Source: Akkermansia sp.
GTDB lineage: Bacteria > Verrucomicrobiota > Verrucomicrobiia > Verrucomicrobiales > Akkermansiaceae
NCBI GenBank assembly: GCA_017435505.1
Contig: JAFSEZ010000022.1
Span: 23,299 to 87,298, forward strand
Direction: 5' to 3'
DNA length: 64,000 nt
Both the position numbers and the translations under genes were made by a program. Of this stretch, positions 18,194-26,108 are shown in pieces. The notes under the pieces are model-generated. The model saw nothing but the letters and a program-made list of their open reading frames with translations, searched no databases and was not told the origin of the DNA. Position 1 is the stretch's first letter. Each line of letters opens with the position of its first letter.

Positions 18194-19948
18194 ATGACCA
18201 TTCCCACACAACTTTCCCAAAAACTTGCTTCAGTTCTCAAGCAAATTCTGGGTGATGCCCTGCCGGAAGGATTTAGCCCTGCAGTCACACCCTCTCAAGA
18301 TTTGCGTTTTGGTGACTACCAAAGCAATGCAGCAATGATGCTTGCCAAGCAAGCAAAGATGAATCCACGCCAATTAGCTACCCAGGTGGTAGAGCAATTT
18401 GGAGACTCACCGATTGCTACACTTGAAATTGCAGGTCCCGGCTTTATCAACTTCCGAATTCGCCCGGAATACTTTGCTGCCAACACAGCGGCCATGCTGC
18501 ATGATGACCGCTTGGGCGTATCCATCGTAGAACAGCCCAAAACTCTCGTCATCGACTTCTCTGCCCCCAACGTAGCCAAACCCATGCATGTGGGCCATAT
18601 CCGCTCCACCATCATCGGTGATACACTCGGCCGCCTTGCACGTTTCATGGGGCACACCGTTATCACAGATAATCATATTGGTGACTGGGGTACCCAATTC
18701 GGCATGATTTTGTGGGGTTGGAAAAATATCCTCAGCCAAGAAGACCTTGAGAAGGACCCAATCGAAGCCTTACTCTCTGTTTATAAAGAAGTTAACACAA
18801 AATGCAAAGAAGAGGAAGGCTTGCTGGATACCTGCAAGGCTGAATTAGTGAAACTTCAAAGCGGTGATGCTGAAAACCTTGATATTTGGAAACGCTGTAT
18901 CGCTGTCACAAAGATTGGTCTGGAGAAAATCTACAGCCAGCTCAACATCAGCTTCGACTACTGGCTTGGCGAAAGTGCCTACAACGATGCCTTGGCACCT
19001 CTGGTAGAAGACCTCATTGCCAAAGGCATCGCACGTGAAAGCGACGGTGCCATCTGCGTCTTTTCAGATGGATACCACAAGCCGCAAAACGATCCTTTCC
19101 TTGTTCAGAAAAATGGAGAATGGTTGCCCGTCCCTGCCATCATTCGCAAGGCCGATGGCGGTTTCCTTTACGCCACAACCGACCTGGCAACACTGGACTA
19201 TCGCACACGAAACTTCAACGCCGATTCCATCTGGTATGTCGTGGGGGCACCCCAGGATAAGCACTTTAAGCAGATATTCGACATCGAGCGTATGCGCGGT
19301 GTGACCGGTGACTTCCGTCACGTTGCATTCGGGTCTATCTTGGGTAAAGACCGTAAGCCTTTCAAGACTCGTTCAGGTGATACAGTAAGCTTGCAAGACG
19401 TTATTGATGAAGCAGTTACACGTGCTACAAAGGTCATCGAGGAAAAGAGTCCGGACATGCCCGAAGCACAGAAGCAAGAAGTTGCCAAGATGGTCGGTAT
19501 CGGCGCCATCAAGTTCGCAGAATTGTCCCAAAATCGCATGAGCGATTATATCTTTGACTGGGATAAAATGCTTGCACTCACAGGTGATACTGCCCCCTAT
19601 CTGCAAAACTCGTATGTGCGCGTTCGCTCCATCTTCCGCAAGATAGAAGCCCCCTTCTCTGCCCCGGATAACATCACATTGGAAGCCGATGCAGAGATTC
19701 ACCTGGCTCGCATGCTCGTGCGATACGGCGAGGTTGTACCCTCTACCTTGGATGATTGCCGCCCCAATCTCTTGGCAGCATACCTGTACGATTTAGCACG
19801 AGCATTCCATAGTTTTTACGAAGCATGCCCTGTGCTGCGTAGCGAAGGTGCCGTGCGCGAAAGTCGCCTCGCACTGTGTGAATTGACTGCTCGCGTCCTT
19901 AGACACGGCATGGGTCTCTTCGGTATTGATATGCCTGAAAGAATGTAA
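18194..19948 (+). CDS. argS: Arginine-tRNA ligase
   Basis: 584 residues from the ATG at 18194. Class I synthetase HIGH-like motif in SAPNVAKPMHVGHIRSTIIGD, followed by LARFMGHTVITDNHIGDWGTQFG; FGSILGKDRKPFKTRSGD and the anticodon-binding end VLRHGMGLFGIDMPERM are typical of ArgRS. An in-frame ATG at 18125 lies inside parS site 1 and upstream of the promoter, so it is not used. Charges tRNA-Arg. The TPR gene begins one base after its stop. Confidence 0.95.
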   Translation: MTIPTQLSQKLASVLKQILGDALPEGFSPAVTPSQDLRFGDYQSNAAMMLAKQAKMNPRQLATQVVEQFGDSPIATLEIAGPGFINFRIRPEYFAANTAAMLHDDRLGVSIVEQPKTLVIDFSAPNVAKPMHVGHIRSTIIGDTLGRLARFMGHTVITDNHIGDWGTQFGMILWGWKNILSQEDLEKDPIEALLSVYKEVNTKCKEEEGLLDTCKAELVKLQSGDAENLDIWKRCIAVTKIGLEKIYSQLNISFDYWLGESAYNDALAPLVEDLIAKGIARESDGAICVFSDGYHKPQNDPFLVQKNGEWLPVPAIIRKADGGFLYATTDLATLDYRTRNFNADSIWYVVGAPQDKHFKQIFDIERMRGVTGDFRHVAFGSILGKDRKPFKTRSGDTVSLQDVIDEAVTRATKVIEEKSPDMPEAQKQEVAKMVGIGAIKFAELSQNRMSDYIFDWDKMLALTGDTAPYLQNSYVRVRSIFRKIEAPFSAPDNITLEADAEIHLARMLVRYGEVVPSTLDDCRPNLLAAYLYDLARAFHSFYEACPVLRSEGAVRESRLALCELTARVLRHGMGLFGIDMPERM

Positions 19949-19949
19949 A

Positions 19950-21350
19950 ATGTTCCATGTGGAACAAATTTTGACTACCATTGCCATCTCCGGAATCTTA
20001 TTTTCGGCCATGGCACCGGCAGAGTCGGCACAAAATACTGTGCCGACTTTTTCATTTGCGCTCAGTACAGATAATCAAGAAAGCAAACGTGCAACTCAGA
20101 ACGCTCTCTTGGATTTATTACTGGGATGGGATGAATCAGCCGACAGGTATTTCCAAGAGGCAGTCAGTCATGATGCGAATAATGCCCTGGCCTACGCCGG
20201 CTTGTGCCTGACAAATCCGCAGAATACAGAATACAGAACAAAGCTCAAAGAGATTTTTGAACATTCTTCTGCCGAACTTCTGCCACATGAAACGTTCTAT
20301 ATTGAAGCCCTGCTCAAACTCTCCGCGAAACATTATGATCTAGCTTGCCAAGACTTCTGCCAACGCGCAGACCGTTTTCGAGGAGACAAAGTGGCAAATG
20401 TATGGGCAGTTATTTTGCTTCATAGTGCCGACTTAGCATATCATCCCGAAACAGGAGAACCCGGCCCAAAGCAAAATGAAGCAATAAAGCGAATCAGTAA
20501 ACTTACGGTAAACTTCCCGGATGATGCTCTTGTAGCTTACGCGCGCGCGTATATAGAACAGTCTGCACCGGAAGTCTCAGGAGATGCTCTGGCGGCAGCA
20601 TTGCAATCCGTTGAAGCCTTTCCTGATCACCCAATGCCGCGCTTGCTCATGGGACATTTGTTGACAAGAGTTGGACAATACTCTCAGGCTGTGCAGCATT
20701 TCAATCAAGCTGCTTTACTTGCCTCCAAGCGAGGACTCTCATTAGAAAACTCTCCCTTGTGGTGGAAAGCTCGCTTATGTGAAGCAACAGCTCTGTGGAG
20801 TTCCGGTGATACCAATCAAGCAAATAAGCTTATCAACGTTCTCAATTCTTCCCAAGTGCAGGAATCTGCAAAACTTACTGAAACATCCATCCTGCGCCGT
20901 TGGGAATGCAACACACTCCCACTGCGCCTCCTCGTTGCTAATTCACAGGTTCCCACTCAAAGAGACATTACTGCAGCATCAAACGCTGCCACTCTAAAAC
21001 AAGCTTGGAAAAGCAACGACTACGTTCTACATGTGCGTGATTGTTTGCGCGCCTCTCTCTCTGTACGCTTAAAAGTACAACAAAACAAGCTGAACGATGC
21101 TAAACGCTCACTTGAAATTGCTGAAAAAGCAAAAGAGTGTCTGGACCACTCCTACGAATCAATCGTTGATGAATCGCCTTATCTCATTTCACCTTGGCAT
21201 CGTGCACAGGAAGCTTGTACCATTGCCATCAATCTAGCGAAAGCTGCGTTGTATAAGGATACTAAACAAATCTGGCTCGATAACGCAGCTCAAGCTAAGA
21301 AAGCCCCCAATCTGATGATCCCACCCGTTGTTCCTACACGCCCCTTATAG
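19950..21350 (+). CDS. Secreted TPR-repeat protein
   Basis: 466 residues from the ATG at 19950. Signal peptide (ILTTIAISGILFSAMAPAES, cut near SAQ) and then alpha-helical repeats of TPR type (AALQSVEAFPDHPMPRLLMG, RVGQYSQAVQHFNQAALLA). Likely periplasmic or surface-exposed; partner unknown. The start codon overlaps parS site 2 (19951-19966), so the protein begins MFHVEQ, read directly from the site. It is 1 nt from the argS stop and probably shares its message. GC content looks lower than in the outer parts of the window. Confidence 0.75.
   Translation: MFHVEQILTTIAISGILFSAMAPAESAQNTVPTFSFALSTDNQESKRATQNALLDLLLGWDESADRYFQEAVSHDANNALAYAGLCLTNPQNTEYRTKLKEIFEHSSAELLPHETFYIEALLKLSAKHYDLACQDFCQRADRFRGDKVANVWAVILLHSADLAYHPETGEPGPKQNEAIKRISKLTVNFPDDALVAYARAYIEQSAPEVSGDALAAALQSVEAFPDHPMPRLLMGHLLTRVGQYSQAVQHFNQAALLASKRGLSLENSPLWWKARLCEATALWSSGDTNQANKLINVLNSSQVQESAKLTETSILRRWECNTLPLRLLVANSQVPTQRDITAASNAATLKQAWKSNDYVLHVRDCLRASLSVRLKVQQNKLNDAKRSLEIAEKAKECLDHSYESIVDESPYLISPWHRAQEACTIAINLAKAALYKDTKQIWLDNAAQAKKAPNLMIPPVVPTRPL
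19951..19966. other. parS: parS-type site 2
   Basis: TGTTCCATGTGGAACA, identical to site 1. It overlaps the start codon of the TPR gene. Confidence 0.8.
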
Positions 21351-21370
21351 CAGGGCAGGGGAGTATTTAT

Positions 21371-21386
21371 TGTTCCATGTGGAACA
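21371..21386. other. parS: parS-type site 3
   Basis: TGTTCCATGTGGAACA, identical to sites 1 and 2, in the gap between the TPR and lipoprotein genes, 20 nt before the lipoprotein promoter. Confidence 0.8.
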
Positions 21387-21405
21387 TTTTAGTTCTACTT
21401 ACTGT

Positions 21406-21433
21406 TTGACTTTTGAGAGAGTTCTGCTAGAAT
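21406..21433 (+). promoter_or_regulatory. Promoter of lipoprotein gene, near-leaderless
   Basis: TTGACT (21406-21411), 16-nt spacer, TAGAAT (21428-21433), 9 nt to ATG at 21443. Confidence 0.6.
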
Positions 21434-21442
21434 TTGCCTACG

Positions 21443-22090
21443 ATGAAAAGGCAATTCCAGTTGGTACTACTTCTACTTTCCACAATCATCTGCATGAGCT
21501 CGTGCGCATATATGCAGACGAGTAAATCCATCGCAGAAATGGGATGTCATTACGAAGGTAAACTCATCAGCCCGACTGAATGTTCCACATGGAACATTTA
21601 TAAATCCCGTGGAAAATGGTATGTACCAGCGCTCCGAGTTGATTTAAAAAAGCGCTATCCCACGATACATGATACAGTATTGTTTACCGAGAATAATGAG
21701 CCTGTATATGAAGTTTTAGATTCGGAATCGCCCCAAAAATTCATATATCACCCCATATCAGAAGGAACTGCCCAAGTGCTAATGCGCAAGGACGGATATG
21801 TGAATTTGGGAGATCTTACTGAGGAAATAAAGAGCAACCCCGGCGCTTGGGTAGAATCATTAGATAAACCGGCAAGCTATGCCGTGCGAGCCCATATAGA
21901 ATATCCTCAAGACACACAGCAACGCCTGATAGCCGGTACGCGTACACCAACTGAACTACCTGTCATCAACCGTGCCTTGCAGGGAATCGACTTACTGTTG
22001 GTCGACGTACCGGGTACCATCATTTACAACGTGGCAATTCCCTTTATGTCGCCCTTCAAGTTCTTTTCAGAGTTTAATTTAAATTATTGA
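21443..22090 (+). CDS. Putative lipoprotein of unknown function next to oriC
   Basis: 215 residues from the ATG at 21443. A lipoprotein-type signal (LVLLLLSTIICMSSC) puts the lipidated Cys near residue 21. The mature part has no family that I recognise; KFIYHPISEGTAQVLMRKDGYVNLGDL and a hydrophobic C-terminus (GIDLLLVDVPGTIIYNVAIPFM) are visible. The C-terminal pattern resembles the YceK/DUF1375-like small lipoproteins, but this is weak. parS site 4 is inside the gene and is read as the residues CSTWN, so the protein sequence accommodates the DNA site. Confidence 0.65.
   Translation: MKRQFQLVLLLLSTIICMSSCAYMQTSKSIAEMGCHYEGKLISPTECSTWNIYKSRGKWYVPALRVDLKKRYPTIHDTVLFTENNEPVYEVLDSESPQKFIYHPISEGTAQVLMRKDGYVNLGDLTEEIKSNPGAWVESLDKPASYAVRAHIEYPQDTQQRLIAGTRTPTELPVINRALQGIDLLLVDVPGTIIYNVAIPFMSPFKFFSEFNLNY
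21581..21596. other. parS: parS-type site 4 (inside lipoprotein gene)
   Basis: TGTTCCACATGGAACA, the reverse complement of sites 1-3. It is inside the coding sequence. Confidence 0.78.
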
Positions 22091-22312
22091 TAATCAAAAT
22101 ATTATATTGCTTATCCACAGAAAATGTGAATAATTCATGTGAATAATGGTGAATGAGGGTGTGAATAAAATCTTTCTTCACATGGAAGACAACTTATGAA
22201 CTGACTTGTTCACCAAAACGGGAAGCTCCAGTTATATAGAAATCAAACAGATAGATGACTTGTCAGACTTATTCACATACCATATGATGATGAAATTTAA
22301 ATTTAAATTCTT
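22076..22312. other. oriC: Candidate chromosomal replication origin (oriC) with DnaA box cluster
   Basis: A gene-free block. Perfect DnaA box TTATCCACA at 22111-22119. Variant TTATTCACA on the minus strand at 22125-22133, 22138-22146 and 22160-22168, and on the plus strand at 22269-22277. Weaker matches are at 22148-22156, 22174-22182 (TTCTTCACA) and 22206-22214 (TTGTTCACC). Very AT-rich DNA lies on both sides (22076-22110, and AAATTTAAATTTAAATT at 22296-22312), suitable for unwinding. Four parS-type sites lie within 4 kb. dnaA itself is not adjacent. Confidence 0.75.
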
Positions 22313-22356
22313 CTATCATCACAAAGGGGAACCAACATGCGCAGAGGGGAGAGTCT

Positions 22357-22384
22357 TTGACATAGAAGCCTGGGAGGATACAAT
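22357..22384 (+). promoter_or_regulatory. ribD promoter, leaderless
   Basis: TTGACA (22357-22362), 16-nt spacer, TACAAT (22379-22384), 6 nt to ATG at 22391. It sits at the right edge of the origin block. Confidence 0.75.
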
Positions 22385-22390
22385 ATCGGC

Positions 22391-23437
22391 ATGAACACGC
22401 AGACCATAGAACCGGATGAACTCTGGATGTATAGAGCCTTATCTCAAGCAAGGCAGGGTTTGGGGACTACCAGTCCGAACCCACCCGTAGGAGCTGTCAT
22501 AGTCAAAGACAATTTGCTGTTAGGAGAAGGATTTCATGAAAGGGCAGGTGAGCCGCATGCAGAGAGGCGAGCTATTGCCAATGCTATTTTGCGCGGGCAC
22601 GAAGCGCGCTTGAAAGGCGCGACGATTTATGTGACGCTGGAGCCTTGTTCCAGCTATGGGCGTACACCGCCCTGTACAGAAGCCATCATTCAATGTGGCA
22701 TCAGCGAGGTCGTGTATGGCAGCACGGATCCGGATAAACGCCATCAGGGCCGCGCAGATGAGGTCTTGAAAGCCGCTGGGGTACACGTACGCAGCGGCGT
22801 GTGCCAAGAGGCCTGTGATGCCTTTTTGAGGCCATGGAAGCATGCGGTGCAGCATGGGCGACCCTGGGTGGTGGCCAAGGTAGCATGCAGTTTAGATGGG
22901 CGCATGACGCGGCGCAACGGCGAGTGGCTGAGTTGCGTTGAATCCGTGAAGGAGGCACACCAGCTGCGATTGGAGAGCGATGCTATTTTGGTAGGAGGCA
23001 ATACAGTCCGCACGGATGATCCGGCTTTGACCATTCGTACACCCAAGACTGCCATCCCGAAAGCGAAGATACAGCCCTGGCGTATCATCCTGACGCGAGA
23101 TGAAAATTCCCTGCCGCCTACAGCCAAATTACTGAGTGATGAAGAAGCGCAGAGGACTATTGTTTGTGAGAACGTGGCAGATTTAAAATCCTGGTTGGAA
23201 TCCTTGTATCAAGAGTATGGTATTGTGCAGCTCATGTTGGAATGCGGCGGCAAATTATTGCGGCAATTCCTGGAACAAGGAATGGTGAATGAGTGGGTGC
23301 AGATTCTGACACCGCGCATCACCGGCGGTGCGGATGAAATGGTACCCGGCGATTACCTTCCCAATGAGCTTGATTTTGAAACAGAGTATCACCTCAGCTG
23401 CGGCAGAGATATACTCATACGCGGTATCATCCTATAA
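22391..23437 (+). CDS. ribD: Bifunctional riboflavin biosynthesis deaminase/reductase
   Basis: 348 residues. Deaminase domain with zinc motifs PHAE and PCSSYGRTPPC (first ~150 residues) and reductase domain from about residue 155 (PWVVAKVACSLDGRM, DAILVGGNTVRTDDPALT, MLECGGKLLRQFL). It carries out the second and third steps of riboflavin synthesis on the GTP-derived pyrimidine. No other rib genes are nearby. The membrane protein gene starts 5 nt after its stop and is probably cotranscribed. Confidence 0.94.
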   Translation: MNTQTIEPDELWMYRALSQARQGLGTTSPNPPVGAVIVKDNLLLGEGFHERAGEPHAERRAIANAILRGHEARLKGATIYVTLEPCSSYGRTPPCTEAIIQCGISEVVYGSTDPDKRHQGRADEVLKAAGVHVRSGVCQEACDAFLRPWKHAVQHGRPWVVAKVACSLDGRMTRRNGEWLSCVESVKEAHQLRLESDAILVGGNTVRTDDPALTIRTPKTAIPKAKIQPWRIILTRDENSLPPTAKLLSDEEAQRTIVCENVADLKSWLESLYQEYGIVQLMLECGGKLLRQFLEQGMVNEWVQILTPRITGGADEMVPGDYLPNELDFETEYHLSCGRDILIRGIIL

Positions 23438-23442
23438 CAATC

Positions 23443-25005
23443 ATGGAACAGGGCAGGGGACAGCGTGTTGTGAAATGTATCATCGGGGCGGCGGTTTTTT
23501 ACCTCTTGTTCCCCAATCTTCTTTTCCTTCTGGGGTGGGTTCAATGGTATTGGGCAGTACCGTTCTGTCTTTTACTGTTATATTCATTTTTTCGGATTTT
23601 GCGCTACATACCGGATGCACCATTTCGATTTCAGCGTTCAGATGCATACATTTTACCGCTTTTGGTCGCCGGTGCTGCTCTTTGTACCGAATGTTTGGGC
23701 TTGCATGGGAACATGCCGCAAGCCTGGGATTATGTGGTGAGAAATCCCATTTATGAGACCTTGGTGCGTTGTGATTGGCCTTTGTATAATGCCGAGGGAG
23801 GTTATTTCGTGTACTACATGGCCTATTGGTTGCCCCCGGCGCTCCTGTCAAAAGTGTTGGGCTTTGCCTTATCTCCCATCACCATTTTGTGGATATGGAA
23901 TGCCACGGGTGTCCTTCTTCTGTTGCTTACTTTGTGGTTGCGGTGGAGGAAACGAGTTGGAATCATCCTGCTTCTGATGTTGGCGATGGGGTCGCTCAAC
24001 GACCTGCGGCGCATCTACGGATTAGCCAAATGGACTTGGGAGCAATTTCCCGCACTTGAGTGGATAGAACCTTTTGTTCGGGTTTTTACCGATTGGACTA
24101 ATTACTTCTTTCTGGGATTGTGGAATCAGATTGCCATCAATACACCTCATACAGCTTTACCGGTGTGCTTGGTTATCGCAATCGTTTTGAGTAAGAGATT
24201 GCCCTGGCGGCATATTCCCTATACATCTGCCTTGGCTGTTTTGTGGTCTCCCTTGGCTTCTGCTTGCATGCTACCTTGGCTCATGGTCTATATGAAGTCT
24301 AAGTTAAGCCGGTTTTCAGGTTTTATCGCGTTGTTTCGCACTTGCAGCATGTGGGGCGTACTGGGATTACTGTGTTGTGTGGTCATGTATTTTTCATGCA
24401 TGGAATCCGGCATGATACATGCTGTGTGGGCTCAATCACCTTACTACAATGAATGGATGAAAGATGATGTGATGCGCGTCATTAAGTCCTTGTTCATTAC
24501 GTGTCTCATGCTGATACCGGCTTTAGTTTTTTTGGGACGCAAATACAAAAGAACAGCCGGGTTTATGGTGAGTGCAGGCCTTATTTGCTTTTTGCCTTTT
24601 GTATGGGTAGGCTATGAGAATAATGAACTTCTTTTTAAGGGAAGTGCGGTCATCATGATTTTGCTTGTTATTCTTTATGCGTCTCGACTCATTTATTCTC
24701 ACGGAATATGGCGGCTGCTTCTCATAGCGTTTGTTGTTTTATCATCTGCTGAGTTTATGTGGGATATGGCCTTTCGAGTCGTCCACAAATACACGTGGAG
24801 TGAAGAAGGGATTTACCGCAACATCCGAGATGAATGGGCAGGGCATCTCAATCATCCGAATCATCTCGCTTATAAAAATTTCTTCGGACAATCGCCGGAT
24901 ATTCCCCTCTTGTACAACAAATCCGGTGAATCAGCCTTGTATGCACTCCGTCCCTTTGCTACCGGCAAATCAGCTGAAGAGACAAATCCTGAGCGGTTGA
25001 AATAA
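23443..25005 (+). CDS. Polytopic membrane protein of unknown function (paralogue of 7801-9249)
   Basis: 520 residues with about ten to twelve hydrophobic segments. Same family as the protein at 7.8 kb, with shared blocks PNLLFLLGWVQ, VVRNPIYETLVRCDWP, YYMAYW, LSK, WVGYENNELLFKGSAV and EWAGHLNHPNH. It is about 40 residues longer, mainly in the middle. No named family recognised; a role in handling lipid-linked sugars is possible from topology but unproven. Probably cotranscribed with ribD. Confidence 0.75.
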   Translation: MEQGRGQRVVKCIIGAAVFYLLFPNLLFLLGWVQWYWAVPFCLLLLYSFFRILRYIPDAPFRFQRSDAYILPLLVAGAALCTECLGLHGNMPQAWDYVVRNPIYETLVRCDWPLYNAEGGYFVYYMAYWLPPALLSKVLGFALSPITILWIWNATGVLLLLLTLWLRWRKRVGIILLLMLAMGSLNDLRRIYGLAKWTWEQFPALEWIEPFVRVFTDWTNYFFLGLWNQIAINTPHTALPVCLVIAIVLSKRLPWRHIPYTSALAVLWSPLASACMLPWLMVYMKSKLSRFSGFIALFRTCSMWGVLGLLCCVVMYFSCMESGMIHAVWAQSPYYNEWMKDDVMRVIKSLFITCLMLIPALVFLGRKYKRTAGFMVSAGLICFLPFVWVGYENNELLFKGSAVIMILLVILYASRLIYSHGIWRLLLIAFVVLSSAEFMWDMAFRVVHKYTWSEEGIYRNIRDEWAGHLNHPNHLAYKNFFGQSPDIPLLYNKSGESALYALRPFATGKSAEETNPERLK

Positions 25006-25009
25006 AGGA

Positions 25010-25038
25010 TTGCACAACGATACAAAATCTGCTATCAT
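25010..25038 (+). promoter_or_regulatory. Promoter of polyprenyl diphosphate synthase gene
   Basis: TTGCAC (25010-25015), 17-nt spacer, TATCAT (25033-25038). The leader of about 42 nt contains the hairpin at 25049-25071. Confidence 0.5.
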
Positions 25039-25048
25039 CCCCCCGCGA

Positions 25049-25071
25049 GGCCGTTGTGCAACATAACGGCC
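25049..25071 (+). promoter_or_regulatory. Leader hairpin with competing pairing
   Basis: GGCCGTT (25049-25055) pairs with AACGGCC (25065-25071). The overlapping CGTTGTGCAA (25052-25061) is instead the exact complement of TTGCACAACG (25010-25019), which spans the -35 box. Both are perfect but exclusive in DNA; in RNA only the first would form if transcription starts near 25045. Confidence 0.45.
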
Positions 25072-25086
25072 CCTCTTTCTGCCTTT

Positions 25087-26094
25087 ATGAGTTTTCCTTT
25101 TTTCAGCAAACTTCGTAATAAGAGAGCTTACATGCAACTTGTACGCAACGAGTTGCAGAAGGTGCGTTCTGAAATTGCGAAGCAGGCCGATGCCTTTGAA
25201 CCCTATGTGCGCGACTACATGGTCAAAGTGTGCAAGGGGCAGGGTAAAATGATACGTCCCGGATTGGTGTTGCTGACAGCTGCAGCCACAGGGGGCATCA
25301 AAGATGAGCACATCACCTTTGCAGCCTTGCTGGAAATGATACACATGGCATCTCTGGTGCATGATGATGTGCTGGACAAAGCTGATACCCGCCGTGATTT
25401 ACCAACTCCCAATTTTCTGTGGGGCAATGAATTAGCAGTATTGCTCGGAGATACCCTATTGGCACAGGCTATTGTGATGGGCACAGAAATCGGAGGCAGC
25501 AAATTCTGCCGCAAGATGGCTGTAGCCATGCGCGATTTGTGCCAAGGAGAAGTCGAACAATCCACTCGCTTGTGGGATTTGGACATGAGCCGTGCAGAGT
25601 ACTATGAAATCATCCGCAAGAAAACGGCTACCTTGTTTGCGATAGCGATGAGCGGAGCAGGGTATCTGCAAGGCTTGGATGATGAGATGGTAGAGCACTT
25701 GAACCGCATGGGTACATTGCTCGGTATCGCATACCAGATTTATGATGACTGCCTGGATTTAACCGGGGCAGATGACGAGGCCGGTAAGACACTGGGAACC
25801 GATGCAGAGAAGGGCAAATTAACCTTGCCCATGTTCTTCTTGCTGGAATCCAGCAGCGAAGATGTGGCTGCTTACATGCACGAAGCCATCAAAAACCATG
25901 AGATGATAGATTACAAGCGTCTGAAAGGTACAGAGGCGTTTGACGAGGCTATCAAACTTTCTGTGGAAGAAGGCTTAGCACGCATGGAAGAAGCGCGTGA
26001 GGTTCTGTGGTTGCTACCGGAATCACCCGCTCGCGAAGCCTTGGCAGAGATGACTTACCGTGTGGATGAGATGCTGCGCGATTGTTGCAATTAA
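25087..26094 (+). CDS. Polyprenyl diphosphate synthase
   Basis: About 335 residues from ATG 25087. Both aspartate-rich motifs are present: DDVLDKADTRRD after GKMIRPGLVLL, and QIYDDCLDLTG. Large residues before the first motif are few, pointing to a long-chain (C35-C50) synthase of the IspB/HepT-like type, which supplies the side chain of quinones or undecaprenol-like carriers. An alternative start 11 codons earlier (25054) cannot be ruled out. cysE follows after 14 nt. Confidence 0.88.
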   Translation: MSFPFFSKLRNKRAYMQLVRNELQKVRSEIAKQADAFEPYVRDYMVKVCKGQGKMIRPGLVLLTAAATGGIKDEHITFAALLEMIHMASLVHDDVLDKADTRRDLPTPNFLWGNELAVLLGDTLLAQAIVMGTEIGGSKFCRKMAVAMRDLCQGEVEQSTRLWDLDMSRAEYYEIIRKKTATLFAIAMSGAGYLQGLDDEMVEHLNRMGTLLGIAYQIYDDCLDLTGADDEAGKTLGTDAEKGKLTLPMFFLLESSSEDVAAYMHEAIKNHEMIDYKRLKGTEAFDEAIKLSVEEGLARMEEAREVLWLLPESPAREALAEMTYRVDEMLRDCCN

Positions 26095-26108
26095 CACTTA
26101 TTCGAGCC

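Noticed and set aside
22284..22300. ATGATGATG next to a DnaA box as a DnaA-trio element
   Set aside because: Read in either strand and frame it does not fit the trio pattern, so I did not use it as origin evidence.
22206..22394. 62-codon frame inside the origin block
   Set aside because: Lies over DnaA boxes and AT-rich DNA and runs into the ribD start; composition is not protein-like.
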